A stretch of 64,000 nt of DNA from Paraburkholderia sp. C35 (GTDB taxonomy: Bacteria > Pseudomonadota > Gammaproteobacteria > Burkholderiales > Burkholderiaceae): positions 52,579 through 116,578 of the forward strand of contig NZ_QBUY01000017.1 in NCBI RefSeq assembly GCF_003121405.1, written 5' to 3'. The first letter of the stretch is position 1, and each line of letters starts with the position of its first letter. The position numbers and the translations under genes are program-made. Shown one piece after another: positions 17,761 through 28,100 of the stretch. Under the pieces are notes generated by a model that had not been told where the DNA came from, made no database searches, and saw nothing but the letters and a program-made list of their open reading frames with translations.

Positions 17761-19413
17761 ATGAAAGCATCGGATCTGTTCGTCAAATCGCTGGAAGCTG
17801 AAGGCGTCGAGTACGTGTTCGGCATTCCCGGCGAAGAAAATCTCGATCTCCTCGAATCGCTGCGCCGCTCCCGAATCAAACTCGTGCTGACCCGCCATGA
17901 ACAGGCAGCCGGTTTCATGGCCGCGACCTATGGCCGTCTGACGGGGCGCACGGGCGTGTGTCTCGCGACGCTCGGCCCCGGCGCCACCAACTTTGTGACA
18001 GCCGCCGCGGATGCACAGCTCGGCGGCATGCCGATGCTGATGGTCACCGGCCAGAAGCCGATCAAGTCGAGCAAGCAGGGCCATTTTCAGATCGTCGACG
18101 TGGTGAGGATGATGGAGCCGCTCACCAAGTACACGCGGCAGATCGTATCGATCGGCAATATTCCCGCGTCGGTGCGCGAGGCGTTCCGTCAGGCCGAGGA
18201 AGAACGGCCCGGCGCCACGCATCTCGAACTGCCCGAAGACGTCGCGCACGAAGAAGGCGACGGCAAGCCGATTCCGAAGAGCTACAGCCGCCGTCCCGTC
18301 GCCGAGGAAAAGGCCGTCGAACACGCGGTGAAGGCGATCGTCGAGGCGAAGCATCCGTTGCTGATGATCGGCGCGGGCGGCAATCGCAAGACTACGCGCA
18401 AGATGCTGCGCGAGTTCGTCGACCAGATCGGCATACCGTTCTTCACCACGCAGATGGGCAAGGGCGTGATCGACGAATCGCATCCGTTGTGGCTCGGTAA
18501 CGCGACCTTGTCGGACGGCGACTTCGTGCACCGCGCGATCGATCACGCCGACTGCATCATCAATGTCGGGCACGACGTGATCGAAAAGCCGCCGTTCTTC
18601 ATGCGCGGCGCGGATGCCGGTGAAAAGACCGTGATCCATGTCAACTTTCTCGGCGCGGAAGTGGACACCGTGTACTTCCCGCAGATCGAAGTGGTCGGCG
18701 ATATTGCGAACGCTGTCTGGCAGATGAAAGAAGCGCTGCAAGGCAAGGGCGAGCATTGGGATTTCGCGCGCTTCAAGGAGATCAAGGAGCACTTCGAGGC
18801 GCATCTCGCCAAAGGCCAACACGACGACCGCTTCCCGATGTATCCCGTGCGCGTTGTGCACGACGTCTACGAGACGATGCCGGTGGACGGCATCATCTGT
18901 CTCGACAACGGCATGTACAAGATCTGGTTCGCGCGCTACTACCGCGCGCATGAACCGAATTCGCTGCTGCTCGACAACGCGCTGGCGTCGATGGGCGCGG
19001 GGCTGCCGTCGGCGATTGCGACCAAGATCGTGCATCCCGAGCGCAACGTGATGGCCGTGTGCGGCGACGGCGGGTTCATGATGAACTCGCAGGAACTGGA
19101 AACGGCCGTCCGGCTGAAGCTGGATCTCGTCGTGATGATCGTGCGCGACGATGCGTTTGGCATGATCCGCTGGAAGCAGGAGAACATGAATTTCCCCGAT
19201 TACGGGATGATGCTGCGCAACCCCGATTTCGTCGATTACGCCGAGAGCTATGGCGCTAAGGGGCATCGCGTGGCCGCGGCGGCGGAGCTTGCGCCGCTCT
19301 TGCGTGAGTGTTTCGCGACGCCGGGCGTCCATGTGATCGACGTGCCCATCGATTACTCGGACAACGAGCGCGTGCTGAATCGCGAAATCAAGCGGCTATC
19401 GGCGCAACTCTGA
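17761..19413 (+). CDS. thiamine-diphosphate enzyme, acetolactate synthase large-subunit-like
   Basis: A 550-residue ThDP enzyme with the usual three domains. The N-terminal Pyr domain has catalytic Glu47 in TRHEQAAGFMA. The C-terminal PP domain has the ThDP/Mg motif starting GDGG at residue 435 and ending at VRDDAFGMIRWKQ. It most resembles catabolic acetolactate synthase: it makes acetolactate from two pyruvates and needs no regulatory subunit, and no small subunit gene is adjacent. The neighbouring aldehyde dehydrogenase, 88 bp downstream and probably co-transcribed, leaves room for another 2-oxoacid decarboxylation-type reaction. The longer in-frame upstream reading is rejected because the family begins at MKASDLFVKSLE. 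Confidence 0.82.
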   Translation: MKASDLFVKSLEAEGVEYVFGIPGEENLDLLESLRRSRIKLVLTRHEQAAGFMAATYGRLTGRTGVCLATLGPGATNFVTAAADAQLGGMPMLMVTGQKPIKSSKQGHFQIVDVVRMMEPLTKYTRQIVSIGNIPASVREAFRQAEEERPGATHLELPEDVAHEEGDGKPIPKSYSRRPVAEEKAVEHAVKAIVEAKHPLLMIGAGGNRKTTRKMLREFVDQIGIPFFTTQMGKGVIDESHPLWLGNATLSDGDFVHRAIDHADCIINVGHDVIEKPPFFMRGADAGEKTVIHVNFLGAEVDTVYFPQIEVVGDIANAVWQMKEALQGKGEHWDFARFKEIKEHFEAHLAKGQHDDRFPMYPVRVVHDVYETMPVDGIICLDNGMYKIWFARYYRAHEPNSLLLDNALASMGAGLPSAIATKIVHPERNVMAVCGDGGFMMNSQELETAVRLKLDLVVMIVRDDAFGMIRWKQENMNFPDYGMMLRNPDFVDYAESYGAKGHRVAAAAELAPLLRECFATPGVHVIDVPIDYSDNERVLNREIKRLSAQL

Positions 19414-19501
19414 GCGTTGTGCTTTCTTCCCCGGCGCGCGGCAGAGCCGCCACGGTATGGCACTTGCTGCGCTTGCCGGGTGCGACCAAGGAGAACGAGT
19501 C

Positions 19502-20938
19502 ATGCTGCAGAAGAGCTATCCGTACTACCTCGCCAACGAAGCCGTCGCTGCGAACACCGATCTCGAAGTCACCGACAAGTTCAGCGGCGAAGTCGCGACG
19601 CGCGTGGCCATGGCCGACGCGAAGGCAATCGACAAAGCCATTGCGGCCGCCGTCGAAGCGATGCCCGCGATGCGCGCATTCCCGCCGTTCAAGCGCCAGG
19701 CGGTGCTCGAACATTGCGTGAAGCGCTTTCGCGAGCGCTTCGACGAACTGGCGATGGCGCTGTGCATCGAAGCGGGCAAGCCGATCAACGATTCGCGCGG
19801 CGAAGCGACGCGGCTGATCGATACCTTCAAGGTCGCAGCGGAAGAATCGGTGCGCATCGACGGGGAAATCGTCAATCTGGAAATCGCGCCGCGCGCGAAG
19901 GGCTATCACGCGTATGTGAAGCGCGTGCCCATCGGGCCGTGCTCGTTCATCTCGCCGTTCAACTTTCCGTTGAACCTGGCAGCGCACAAGGTGGCGCCCG
20001 CGCTCGCGGCGGGCGTGCCGTTCGTGCTGAAACCGGCCAGCCGCACGCCAGTGGGCGCGCTGATCATCGGCGAGATTCTGGCGGAAACCGATCTGCCGAA
20101 AGGCGCGTTTTCGATCTTGCCCGCGCATCGCGACGGCGCCGATCTGTTCACCACGGATGAGCGCTTCAAGCTGCTGTCGTTCACCGGGTCGCCGGCTGTC
20201 GGCTGGGATCTGAAGGCAAAGGCGGGCAAGAAGAAGGTGATTCTGGAACTGGGCGGCAACGCCGCCGCGATTATCGATAGTGATCAGGGCGACAAGCTCG
20301 ATTACGTGGTCGACCGGCTGGCGTTCGGCGCGTTCTACCAGTCGGGGCAAAGCTGTATCGGCGTGCAGCGGATTCTCGCCCATGCGTCGCTGTACGACGC
20401 GCTGCGCGACAAGCTGATCGCCAAGACGAAGTCGCTGAAGATGGGCGACCCCAAAGACGAAAAAACCTTCGTCGGGCCGATGATCTCCGAATCCGAGTCG
20501 CGCCGGCTCGCGGGCTGGATGGAAAGCGCGGTGAAGGCGGGCGCGAAGATCGTCGCGGGCGGCAAGGTGGACGGCGCGATGTTCGAGGCGACGCTGTTGG
20601 AGAACGTGGGGCGCGAAACCGACCTGTATCGCAAGGAGGCATTCGGGCCGGTGGCCATCCTCGAAAAATTCGACGATTTCAAAAGCGCACTCGCGACCGT
20701 CAACGACAGCGACTTCGGCCTGCAGGCGGGCATTTTCACGGATTCGCTCGCGCACGCGCATCAGGCGTGGGATGAACTCGAAGTCGGCGGCGTGGTCATC
20801 AACGATGTGCCGTCGTTCCGCGTCGACAACATGCCGTATGGCGGCGTGAAGGATTCGGGACTGGGGCGCGAGGGTATCCGCTACGCGATCGAAGACATGA
20901 CGGAACTGCGGCTGATGGTGATGCGCGAGACGTGGTGA
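19502..20938 (+). CDS. NAD(P)+-dependent aldehyde dehydrogenase
   Basis: A 478-residue ALDH-superfamily enzyme that oxidises an aldehyde to an acid or acyl product. The catalytic Cys285 is in QSGQSCIGVQR, the general-base Glu249 is in ILELGGN, and the Rossmann-type binding motif FTGSPAVGWDL and the C-terminal PYGGVKDSGLGREG are present. It resembles the lactaldehyde/glyceraldehyde-3-phosphate branch (non-phosphorylating type), but the substrate is open. A strong ribosome site (AAGGAGA, 7 nt spacing) fixes the ATG. It lies just after the ThDP enzyme, suggesting a two-step route through an aldehyde intermediate. Confidence 0.9.
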   Translation: MLQKSYPYYLANEAVAANTDLEVTDKFSGEVATRVAMADAKAIDKAIAAAVEAMPAMRAFPPFKRQAVLEHCVKRFRERFDELAMALCIEAGKPINDSRGEATRLIDTFKVAAEESVRIDGEIVNLEIAPRAKGYHAYVKRVPIGPCSFISPFNFPLNLAAHKVAPALAAGVPFVLKPASRTPVGALIIGEILAETDLPKGAFSILPAHRDGADLFTTDERFKLLSFTGSPAVGWDLKAKAGKKKVILELGGNAAAIIDSDQGDKLDYVVDRLAFGAFYQSGQSCIGVQRILAHASLYDALRDKLIAKTKSLKMGDPKDEKTFVGPMISESESRRLAGWMESAVKAGAKIVAGGKVDGAMFEATLLENVGRETDLYRKEAFGPVAILEKFDDFKSALATVNDSDFGLQAGIFTDSLAHAHQAWDELEVGGVVINDVPSFRVDNMPYGGVKDSGLGREGIRYAIEDMTELRLMVMRETW

Positions 20939-21398
20939 TCTGCGCGGCCTGAATGGGGCCGGAGCGGGATCCGATGCGTATTGTCGTGCTGTCACCAGAT
21001 TGACTTGTCGCGCATCTACGCTGCCCGCGTCGACTATGGTCCGTCCCCGCTTGAAATATGCCGTCATGCGGGGCGACGGCCAATGTAAGGCAGCAACCCT
21101 GGGCGTGCGGCAAGGGGTTGGATGCCGAAGTGCTACAATACCGCCCTTTCCAGCGGATTGTTTCCGCTGGCCGGAGCCGGCCGCATGCTTGCCCACAGTC
21201 GTTGATAGTCGCTGAAATCTGTCGAAGCGAGATCGGGCCTTGTGCGGAATGCCGTGGCTCCGCCTTCATCCTGACGCCCTCCGCGGCCCCGGCCGCTGCA
21301 GAAGAAGCTGCAGAACCGTTTTTAGCGGACGCCACCGCGCCCGTCTTTGGCAACGCGCAAGCGGCACGAGCGCAGGCGCACTTTTAGCGAAAGCCACC
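20939..21398 (+). other. 460-bp intergenic region holding the rhlE promoter and a structured leader
   Basis: No gene is supported here. A -10-like TACAAT lies at 21134-21139. Immediately downstream are a perfect stem CCAGCGGA-TTGTT-TCCGCTGG (21150-21170) and a second GGCCGG-AG-CCGGCC stem (21169-21182), with further GC-rich pairing near 21288-21320. If transcription begins near 21146, rhlE carries a leader of about 250 nt that starts with a hairpin. Confidence 0.45.
21134..21146 (+). promoter_or_regulatory. -10 and GC-rich discriminator TACAATACCGCCC before rhlE
   Basis: This 13-nt element is identical to the one directly before dnaE (25104-25116). TACAAT is the -10; the GC-rich stretch after it is of the kind that makes initiation sensitive to ppGpp/DksA. 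No clear -35 is seen. Confidence 0.4.
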
Positions 21399-22862
21399 AT
21401 GTCCGCCACAACAACCACGCCTACCGACGACGCGACCTTCGACCAGTTCGGTCTTCACGCCGACATTCTCAAAGCCATCGCGGAGCAGGGCTACACGACG
21501 CCGACGCCGATCCAGGCCAAGGCGATCCCCGTCGTGCTGGGCGGACGGGACGTGATGGGCGCCGCGCAAACGGGCACGGGCAAGACAGCGAGCTTCTCGC
21601 TGCCGATCATCCAGCGTCTGCTGCCGCTCGCGAACACGAGCGCTTCGCCGGCCCGCCACCCGGTACGCGCGCTGATTCTCACGCCGACCCGCGAACTCGC
21701 CGACCAGGTCGCCGCGAACGTGCAGTCGTACGCGAAGCACACGGCGCTGCGCAGCGCGGTCGTGTTCGGCGGCGTCGACATGAATCCGCAGTCGGCGGAA
21801 TTGCGGCGCGGCGTGGAAATCCTGATCGCGACGCCGGGCCGTCTGCTCGATCACGTGCAGCAGAAAACAGCGAACCTCGGCCAGGTGCAGATTCTCGTGC
21901 TCGACGAAGCCGACCGGATGCTGGACATGGGCTTCCTGCCCGACCTGCAGCGCATCCTGAACCTGCTGCCCGCCGAGCGTCAGACCTTGCTGTTCTCGGC
22001 CACGTTCTCGCCGGAAATCAAGAAGCTCGCGTCCACGTACCTGCGCAATCCGCAGACGATCGAAGTGGCGCGCAGCAATTCGACGGCCACCAACGTCACG
22101 CAGATCGTTTACGAAGTGGCCGAGGGCGACAAGACGGGCGCCGTCGTGCAACTGATCCGCGAGCGCGGTCTCAAACAGGTGATCGTGTTCTGCAACAGCA
22201 AGATCGGCGCGAGCCGTCTGGCGCGCCAGCTGGAGCGTGACGGCGTGGTAGCGACGGCCATTCACGGCGACCGCTCGCAAAACGAACGGATGCAGGCGCT
22301 CGACGCGTTCAAGCGCGGTGAGATCGAAGCGCTGGTGGCCACCGACGTGGCTGCGCGCGGTCTCGATATCGCCGAGTTGCCGGCTGTGATCAATTTCGAT
22401 CTGCCGTTCAATGCGGAAGATTACGTGCACCGGATCGGCCGGACGGGCCGTGCAGGCGCGTCGGGCGACGCGCTGTCGCTGTTCAGCCCGAACGAGCGCA
22501 AGCAGCTTGCCGACATCGAAAAGCTGATCAAGCGTCCGCTGGAGGTACAGCGTCTGACGGTCGATGCACCTGTGCGTCATCATCACGACGAGCGTGGTGA
22601 GCGTGGCGGTGCGCGACGCGAACGCGATGATCGCGGTAGCCGCCGTCGTACGACAGGTGCGCATGAGCGTCCGGCGCATGGGTCGCATCATCGTCAGCAA
22701 CCTGTCGATGATTTCTTCTTCAAGCCCTATGAGCCGTCGCCGTCTGCTGCGGCCAAGCGGGAAGAGACGCCTGTCGCACCGCAGAAGCCGGCTTCGAAGC
22801 AGCCGCTGGCTGCGCTGCTGGGCGGCTTTGGGATGCCGCGGAAGACGACTTCGTCGACCTGA
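21399..22862 (+). CDS. rhlE: DEAD-box ATP-dependent RNA helicase
   Basis: A 487-residue RNA helicase that remodels RNA in ribosome assembly and decay. All core motifs are present in order: Q-motif (TPIQAKAIP), motif I AQTGTGKT, PTRELADQV, TPGRLLDH, motif II DEADRMLD, SAT, and in the second RecA domain VATDVAARGLDI and HRIGRTGRAG. The C-terminal about 100 residues are basic and His/Arg/Gly-rich, likely an RNA-binding tail, followed by the FFFKPYEPS and GGFGMPRK patterns seen in RhlE of Burkholderiales. The ATG at 21399 was chosen because the upstream in-frame residues are Arg-rich and unlike the family. Expression may be controlled by the long leader. Confidence 0.93.
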   Translation: MSATTTTPTDDATFDQFGLHADILKAIAEQGYTTPTPIQAKAIPVVLGGRDVMGAAQTGTGKTASFSLPIIQRLLPLANTSASPARHPVRALILTPTRELADQVAANVQSYAKHTALRSAVVFGGVDMNPQSAELRRGVEILIATPGRLLDHVQQKTANLGQVQILVLDEADRMLDMGFLPDLQRILNLLPAERQTLLFSATFSPEIKKLASTYLRNPQTIEVARSNSTATNVTQIVYEVAEGDKTGAVVQLIRERGLKQVIVFCNSKIGASRLARQLERDGVVATAIHGDRSQNERMQALDAFKRGEIEALVATDVAARGLDIAELPAVINFDLPFNAEDYVHRIGRTGRAGASGDALSLFSPNERKQLADIEKLIKRPLEVQRLTVDAPVRHHHDERGERGGARRERDDRGSRRRTTGAHERPAHGSHHRQQPVDDFFFKPYEPSPSAAAKREETPVAPQKPASKQPLAALLGGFGMPRKTTSST

Positions 22863-22914
22863 TGCTTTGCCGCTGCCGTTTGCGTTATTCGCAGATGGCG
22901 TGGGTTTCAAATGA

Positions 22915-22946
22915 AAACGGCGCCTCGCGAGGCGCCGTTTCTTTTT
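22915..22946. terminator. Rho-independent terminator between rhlE and gluQ
   Basis: A perfect 26-nt palindrome (arm AAACGGCGCCTCG) is followed by a T-run on the plus strand and preceded by an A-run, placed between converging genes. Confidence 0.85.
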
Positions 22947-22965
22947 TGCCGTTGAGATCGGCGTG

Positions 22966-23862
22966 TCAGCGTTTCACGCGCGCCGACCAGGCCGCGACGG
23001 CTTCCGAATAGAACGCTTCGAGCGACGTCGCTGCAGATTCGGTCAGCGTCAGGCCAAGGTGCCGCGCGGCATCGTTCAGCGCAACGAGCGGTTCGGCCGC
23101 GTTGAGCGCGAGGGCGCCAGTCTGTTTGCTGAGCTTGTCGCCGTCGGCATTCGTGACGACAGGCACGTGCAGATAAGCGGGCGTCGGTGCGCCGAGGCAC
23201 TGCTGAAGGTAGATCTGCCGCGCGGTCGAATCGAGCAGGTCCGCACCACGCACGATATGCGTGATGCGCTGTTCTGCATCGTCGACAACCACAGCCAGCT
23301 GATACGCCCACTGATCATCTGCGCGCCGCAACACAAAATCACCAACTTCAGTCGCGAGATTCTGCGTTTGCAGGCCTTGCCAGCCGTCATTAAACGTCAC
23401 GATGGCAGCGTCGCCATCTGGCACCCGCAGCCGCCACGCACGCGCGGGCTTGCCATGCAGGCCATTGCGACAGGTGCCGGGATAGGCGAGGGTGGTGTGA
23501 CGCGCATGCGCACGAACGAGCGAATCGGTGATTTCCTTGCGCGTGCAGCCGCAGGGGTACACAAGGCCGGCGCCTTGCAAGCGTTCAAGCGCCTGCTGAT
23601 ACAGCGGCATGCGCTGGCTTTGCCAGACGGGCGGCTCATCGGCCACCATGCCGAAGCGGGCGAGCGTGTCGAGAATATCTTCCGCTGCGCCGGGAACGGT
23701 GCGCGGCGCGTCGATGTCTTCGATGCGCACGAGCCACACACCGCGATGCGCGCGCGCATCGAGCCAGCTGGCAAGCGCGCTGACCAGCGAGCCGAAGTGC
23801 AGCGGGCCGGTCGGCGACGGCGCAAACCGGCCGCGATAAGGCGCGTCGCGATGGGTCGTCAT
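22966..23862 (-). CDS. gluQ: glutamyl-Q tRNA(Asp) synthetase
   Basis: Attaches glutamate to queuosine-34 of tRNA(Asp). The 298-residue protein corresponds to the catalytic half of GluRS without an anticodon-binding domain. It has the HIGH-type motif in [13 protein letters not shown] (residues 14-26), the KMSKS-type loop DKLSKQTG, and the Cys residues of a zinc site (YPCGCTRKE and YPGTC). The motif RIEDIDAPR is typical of the family. Length is normal. It is transcribed leftward, next to trhO, another tRNA-modifying enzyme, 86 bp away; the two likely share a transcript. Confidence 0.93.
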   Translation of the reverse strand: MTTHRDAPYRGRFAPSPTGPLHFGSLVSALASWLDARAHRGVWLVRIEDIDAPRTVPGAAEDILDTLARFGMVADEPPVWQSQRMPLYQQALERLQGAGLVYPCGCTRKEITDSLVRAHARHTTLAYPGTCRNGLHGKPARAWRLRVPDGDAAIVTFNDGWQGLQTQNLATEVGDFVLRRADDQWAYQLAVVVDDAEQRITHIVRGADLLDSTARQIYLQQCLGAPTPAYLHVPVVTNADGDKLSKQTGALALNAAEPLVALNDAARHLGLTLTESAATSLEAFYSEAVAAWSARVKR

Positions 23863-23948
23863 GCGAAGGTGTCACGAGCCGCAGCGGTGCGGCTCAGGCG
23901 GGGCGGTCTCATGCGTGCAGCGGCGGCGCAATGTGCCGCGCCGCGCGA

Positions 23949-24824
23949 TTACGCCGCGTGTGCTGCATCGGCCTGGCGCGGCGCGTCGGGATGGCACGCC
24001 GCACAGGTCTTGCCCGGCACGTAGAACGGCGACTTCTGATCTTCCGGCATGACGACAGCGCGGCAACCGAAGCATGTGGCCGTCGCTGTAGGCTGCAGAT
24101 TCGGATCGAGCGCGGTGCGATAGTCGAACACGAAGCACTCGCCGTTGTAGTGCGCGCCGCCCACTTCCTCGAAATACTTCAGGATGCCGCCTTCGAGCTG
24201 ATACACGTTCTCGATGCCGACCTCCTTCATATGAATGGCCGCTTTCTCGCAGCGAATGCCGCCCGTGCAGAACGACACGACCGTCTTGCCTTCCAGGTCC
24301 GCGCGGTTCTGCTCGATGACTTCCGGAAACTCGCTGAACTTCGTGATGCGGTAGTCGAGCGCGTTATCGAACGTGCCGACGTCGACTTCGAACGCGTTGC
24401 GCGTGTCGAGCATCACGACCGGGCGGCCCGCGTCATCATGACCGCGATCGAGCCATTCCTTCAGCGTGTGCGCGCTGACGGCCGGCGCGCGGCCCAGTTC
24501 CGGCTGGATGGCCGGCTTTTTCATCGTGATGATTTCGCGCTTGAGCTTGACGAGCATGCGGCGGAACGGCTGCTTCTCGGACAGGCTTTCCTTGAACTGC
24601 AATTCGGCGAATTTGCCTTCGAACAGCGGATCCGTGCGCATGTAGTCGATAAATTCGCGCACTTGCGCAATTTCACCGGCGACAAACAGATTGATGCCCT
24701 CCGGCGCAAGCAGGATCGTGCCGCGCAGGCCGAGTTCGTTGCAACGCGCGGTGACGAGCGGCCGCCATTCGACGGTTTTGTCGAGCGTGACGAACTGGTA
24801 GGACGAGAGATTCAGGATATTCAT
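23949..24824 (-). CDS. trhO: tRNA uridine-34 hydroxylase, rhodanese domain
   Basis: Forms 5-hydroxyuridine at wobble position 34 of tRNA in an O2-dependent way (formerly YceA). The 291-residue protein has an N-terminal acylphosphatase-like domain ([15 protein letters not shown]), a rhodanese domain with active-site loop [11 protein letters not shown] (Cys186), and a C-terminal Cys-rich region (CFGC...CAACHPD) likely binding zinc. I chose ATG 24824 because the family begins [12 protein letters not shown]; upstream residues in frame are Arg/Pro-rich. The ribosome site is weak. It pairs with gluQ in a tRNA-modification unit and diverges from dnaE. Confidence 0.92.
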   Translation of the reverse strand: MNILNLSSYQFVTLDKTVEWRPLVTARCNELGLRGTILLAPEGINLFVAGEIAQVREFIDYMRTDPLFEGKFAELQFKESLSEKQPFRRMLVKLKREIITMKKPAIQPELGRAPAVSAHTLKEWLDRGHDDAGRPVVMLDTRNAFEVDVGTFDNALDYRITKFSEFPEVIEQNRADLEGKTVVSFCTGGIRCEKAAIHMKEVGIENVYQLEGGILKYFEEVGGAHYNGECFVFDYRTALDPNLQPTATATCFGCRAVVMPEDQKSPFYVPGKTCAACHPDAPRQADAAHAA

Positions 24825-25103
24825 GCTGGTCCAGCGATAAAGCGCCGTGCCCGGCGCGCGCATCGAGGGCGGGCGCAGCACGCGTACGGCAGAAAATGGA
24901 TTCGAACGCGTATTATCTCTCATCCTGAGAATCGGCCCGCAATCGGCCGGGCGGCATATTGACTTAGGTCGAATTGGCCGGATGGCCGACCCCATTTCGC
25001 TCAAATCGCCATTGACAAAGGCGCATAGCCGAACGCGCCTGGCCGGGTGGCCAAACGGGGTTTTCGCGGGCTTTTTGGCCGGAAAAATTCAGGAGGGCGG
25101 GGT

Positions 25104-25116
25104 TACAATACCGCCC
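25104..25116 (+). promoter_or_regulatory. -10 and discriminator TACAATACCGCCC abutting the dnaE start
   Basis: TACAAT (25104-25109) ends 7 nt before the dnaE ATG, so transcription would begin at or within 1 nt of the A of ATG. The same 13 nt precedes rhlE. A GGGCGG/CCGCCC inverted repeat (25095-25100 and 25111-25116) brackets the -10. No good -35 is seen. Confidence 0.45.
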
Positions 25117-28100
25117 ATGTCAGATCCCCGCTTCGTCCATCTCCGCGTTCACTCCGAATTCTCGATTGCCGATGGCATCGTGCGTATCGACGACGTCGTC
25201 GCTGCCGCTGCCAAAGACGGTCAGGGCGCGCTCGCGCTTACCGACCTCGGCAATGCGTTCGGCCTCGTCCGTTTCTACCAGGAAGCCCGTGGCAAAGGGG
25301 TCAAACCCATTGCCGGCTGCGACGTCTGGATCACCAATCCCGACGACCGCGACAAACCTTCGCGTCTCCTGCTGCTGGTCAAGAACAAGACCGGCTATCT
25401 GAACCTGTGCGAACTGCTGTCGAAGGCGTGGCTGACCAATCAGTATCGCGGGCGTGCCGAAGTCGATACGGCGTGGCTCGAAAGCGGTCTTGCCGAAGGT
25501 TTGCTGGCCCTGTCGGGTGCGCAGCATGGTGACGTCGGCATGGCGCTCGCGGCGGGTAACGAAGAAGCGGCGCGGCGCAACGCACTGCGCTGGACGCAGA
25601 TTTTCCCGAACGGTTTTTATATCGAACTGCAACGCGGCGGCTTGCCCGGCGCGGAAGTGTATGTGCAACAGGCGGTCGCGTTGGCGGCGGCACTGAAGCT
25701 GCCCGTGGTGGCGACGCACCCGCTGCAGTTCATGACCCCCGACGATTTCACCGCGCACGAAGCGCGCGTGTGTATTTCGGAAGGCGACATGCTGGCGAAT
25801 CCGCGTCGGCAGAAGCGTTTCACGACCGATCAGTATTTCCGCACGCAAGAGGAAATGGCCGCGCTGTACGCGGACATTCCGTCGGCAGTAACGAATACGG
25901 TCGAGATCGCCAACCGCTGCAACCTCACGCTCGAACTCGGCAAGCCCAAGCTGCCGCTGTTCCCGACGCCGGACGGCATGTCGCTCGACGACTACCTCGT
26001 GCAACTGTCGAAGGAAGGCCTCGAAAAGCGTCTGGAGCAACTGTTCCCCGAGCAGGCCGAACGCGACGCGCAGCGCGACACGTATTACGCGCGCCTCGAC
26101 TTCGAGTGCGGCACGATCATCAAGATGGGCTTCCCCGGCTACTTCCTGATCGTTGCTGACTTCATCAACTGGGCAAAGAACAACGGCGTGCCGGTCGGGC
26201 CGGGCCGGGGTTCGGGCGCAGGTTCGCTGGTCGCGTACGCGCTCGGCATTACCGACCTCGATCCGCTGCGCTACAACCTGCTGTTCGAGCGTTTTCTGAA
26301 TCCGGAGCGGGTGTCGATGCCCGACTTCGATATCGACTTCTGCCAGCACGGCCGCGATCGCGTGATCCAGTACGTGAAGGAGAAGTACGGTGCGGACGCT
26401 GTCTCGCAGATCGCCACCTTCGGCACGATGGCAGCGAAGGCGGCAGTGCGCGACATCGGCCGCGTGCTCGATCTCGGCTACATGTTCACGGACGGTGTCG
26501 CGAAGCTGATTCCGTTCAAGCCCGGCAAGCATGTCACCATCGCCGACGCGATGAAGGAAGAGCCGCTGTTGCAGGAGCGCTTCGACAACGAAGACGAAGT
26601 GCATCAGTTGCTCGAACTCGCGCAGCGCGTGGAAGGCCTGACGCGTAACGTCGGCATGCACGCGGGCGGCGTGCTGATCGCGCCCGGCAAGCTGACCGAC
26701 TTTTGCCCGCTCTATACGCAGGGCGACGAAAGCGGTGTCGTGAGCCAGTACGACAAGGACGACGTCGAAGCCGTCGGCCTCGTCAAGTTCGACTTTTTGG
26801 GCCTGACCACGCTGACCATTCTCGACTGGGCCGAGCGCTACATTCGCCGTCTCGATCCGTCGAAGGAAAACTGGTCGCTTGCGCAGGTGCCGCTCGACGA
26901 TCCCGCATCGTTCACGATCCTCAAGAAAGCGAATACGGTCGCTGTGTTCCAGCTGGAAAGCCGCGGCATGCAGGGCATGCTGAAGGACGCACAGCCCGAC
27001 CGCTTCGAGGACATCATCGCGCTGGTGGCGTTGTACCGTCCGGGCCCGATGGACCTGATCCCGAGCTTCTGTGCTCGTAAGCACGGCCGCGAGACGGTGG
27101 AGTATCCCGATCCGCGCGTCGAACCTGTTCTGAAAGAGACCTACGGCATCATGGTCTATCAGGAGCAGGTGATGCAGATGGCGCAGATCATCGGCGGCTA
27201 CTCGCTCGGTGGCGCCGACTTGCTGCGCCGCGCGATGGGCAAGAAGAAGCCCGAGGAAATGGCGAAGCATCGCGAGATCTTCGCCGAGGGCGCCGCAAAG
27301 AATGGTTTGACGCGCGAGAAAGCCGACGAAACCTTCGACTTGATGGAGAAGTTCGCGGGCTACGGCTTCAACAAGTCGCACGCGGCGGCTTACGCGCTGC
27401 TCGCGTATCACACGGCATGGCTGAAGGCGCACCATCCCGCTGAATTCATGGCAGCGAATATGTCGCTGGCCATGGACGACACGGACAAGGTCAAGATCCT
27501 GTTCGAAGACTGTCTCACGAACAAGATGGCCGTGCTGCCGCCGGATATCAACATGTCGGCGTACCGTTTCGAACCGGTCGCGGAAGCCGACGGCAAGCGC
27601 TCGCGTACGATCCGTTATGGTCTCGGTGCGATCAAGGGCAGCGGCCAGAATGCGATCGAAGAAATTCTGCGCGCGCGCGACGAAGGCAAGTTCATCGACA
27701 TCTTCGATTTCTGCAACCGGATCGACCGCCGCGTCGTCAATCGTCGCACGATCGAAGCACTGATTCGCGCGGGCGCGTTCGATTCGCTGCATGACAACCG
27801 CGCGCAACTGATCGCATCGGTGTCGCTGGCGATGGAAGCCGCCGATCAGGCGAGCGCCAACGCCATGCAGGCCGGTCTCTTCGACATGGGCGACGCGCCT
27901 TCGCAAGGCCACGAACTGATCGACGAACCCGCATGGCCGGAAAAGCGTCGCTTGCAGGAAGAAAAGACGGCGCTTGGCTTCTACCTGTCGGGCCATTTGT
28001 TCGACGCGTACAAGGACGAAGTGCGCCGCTTCGTGCGCCAGAAGATCGGTGAACTCAAGGAAGGGCGCGACAAGCTGGTCGCGGGCGTGATCGTGTCGTT

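Noticed and set aside
17761..19413. Loss of the ThDP metal-binding Asn in the acetolactate synthase-like protein
   Set aside because: The position corresponding to the metal-binding Asp in catabolic acetolactate synthases is kept (VRDDAFG), so there is no sign of inactivation.
25012..25017. Perfect TTGACA as the dnaE -35
   Set aside because: No -10-like hexamer lies 15-19 bp downstream; the TACAAT at 25104 is far too distant.
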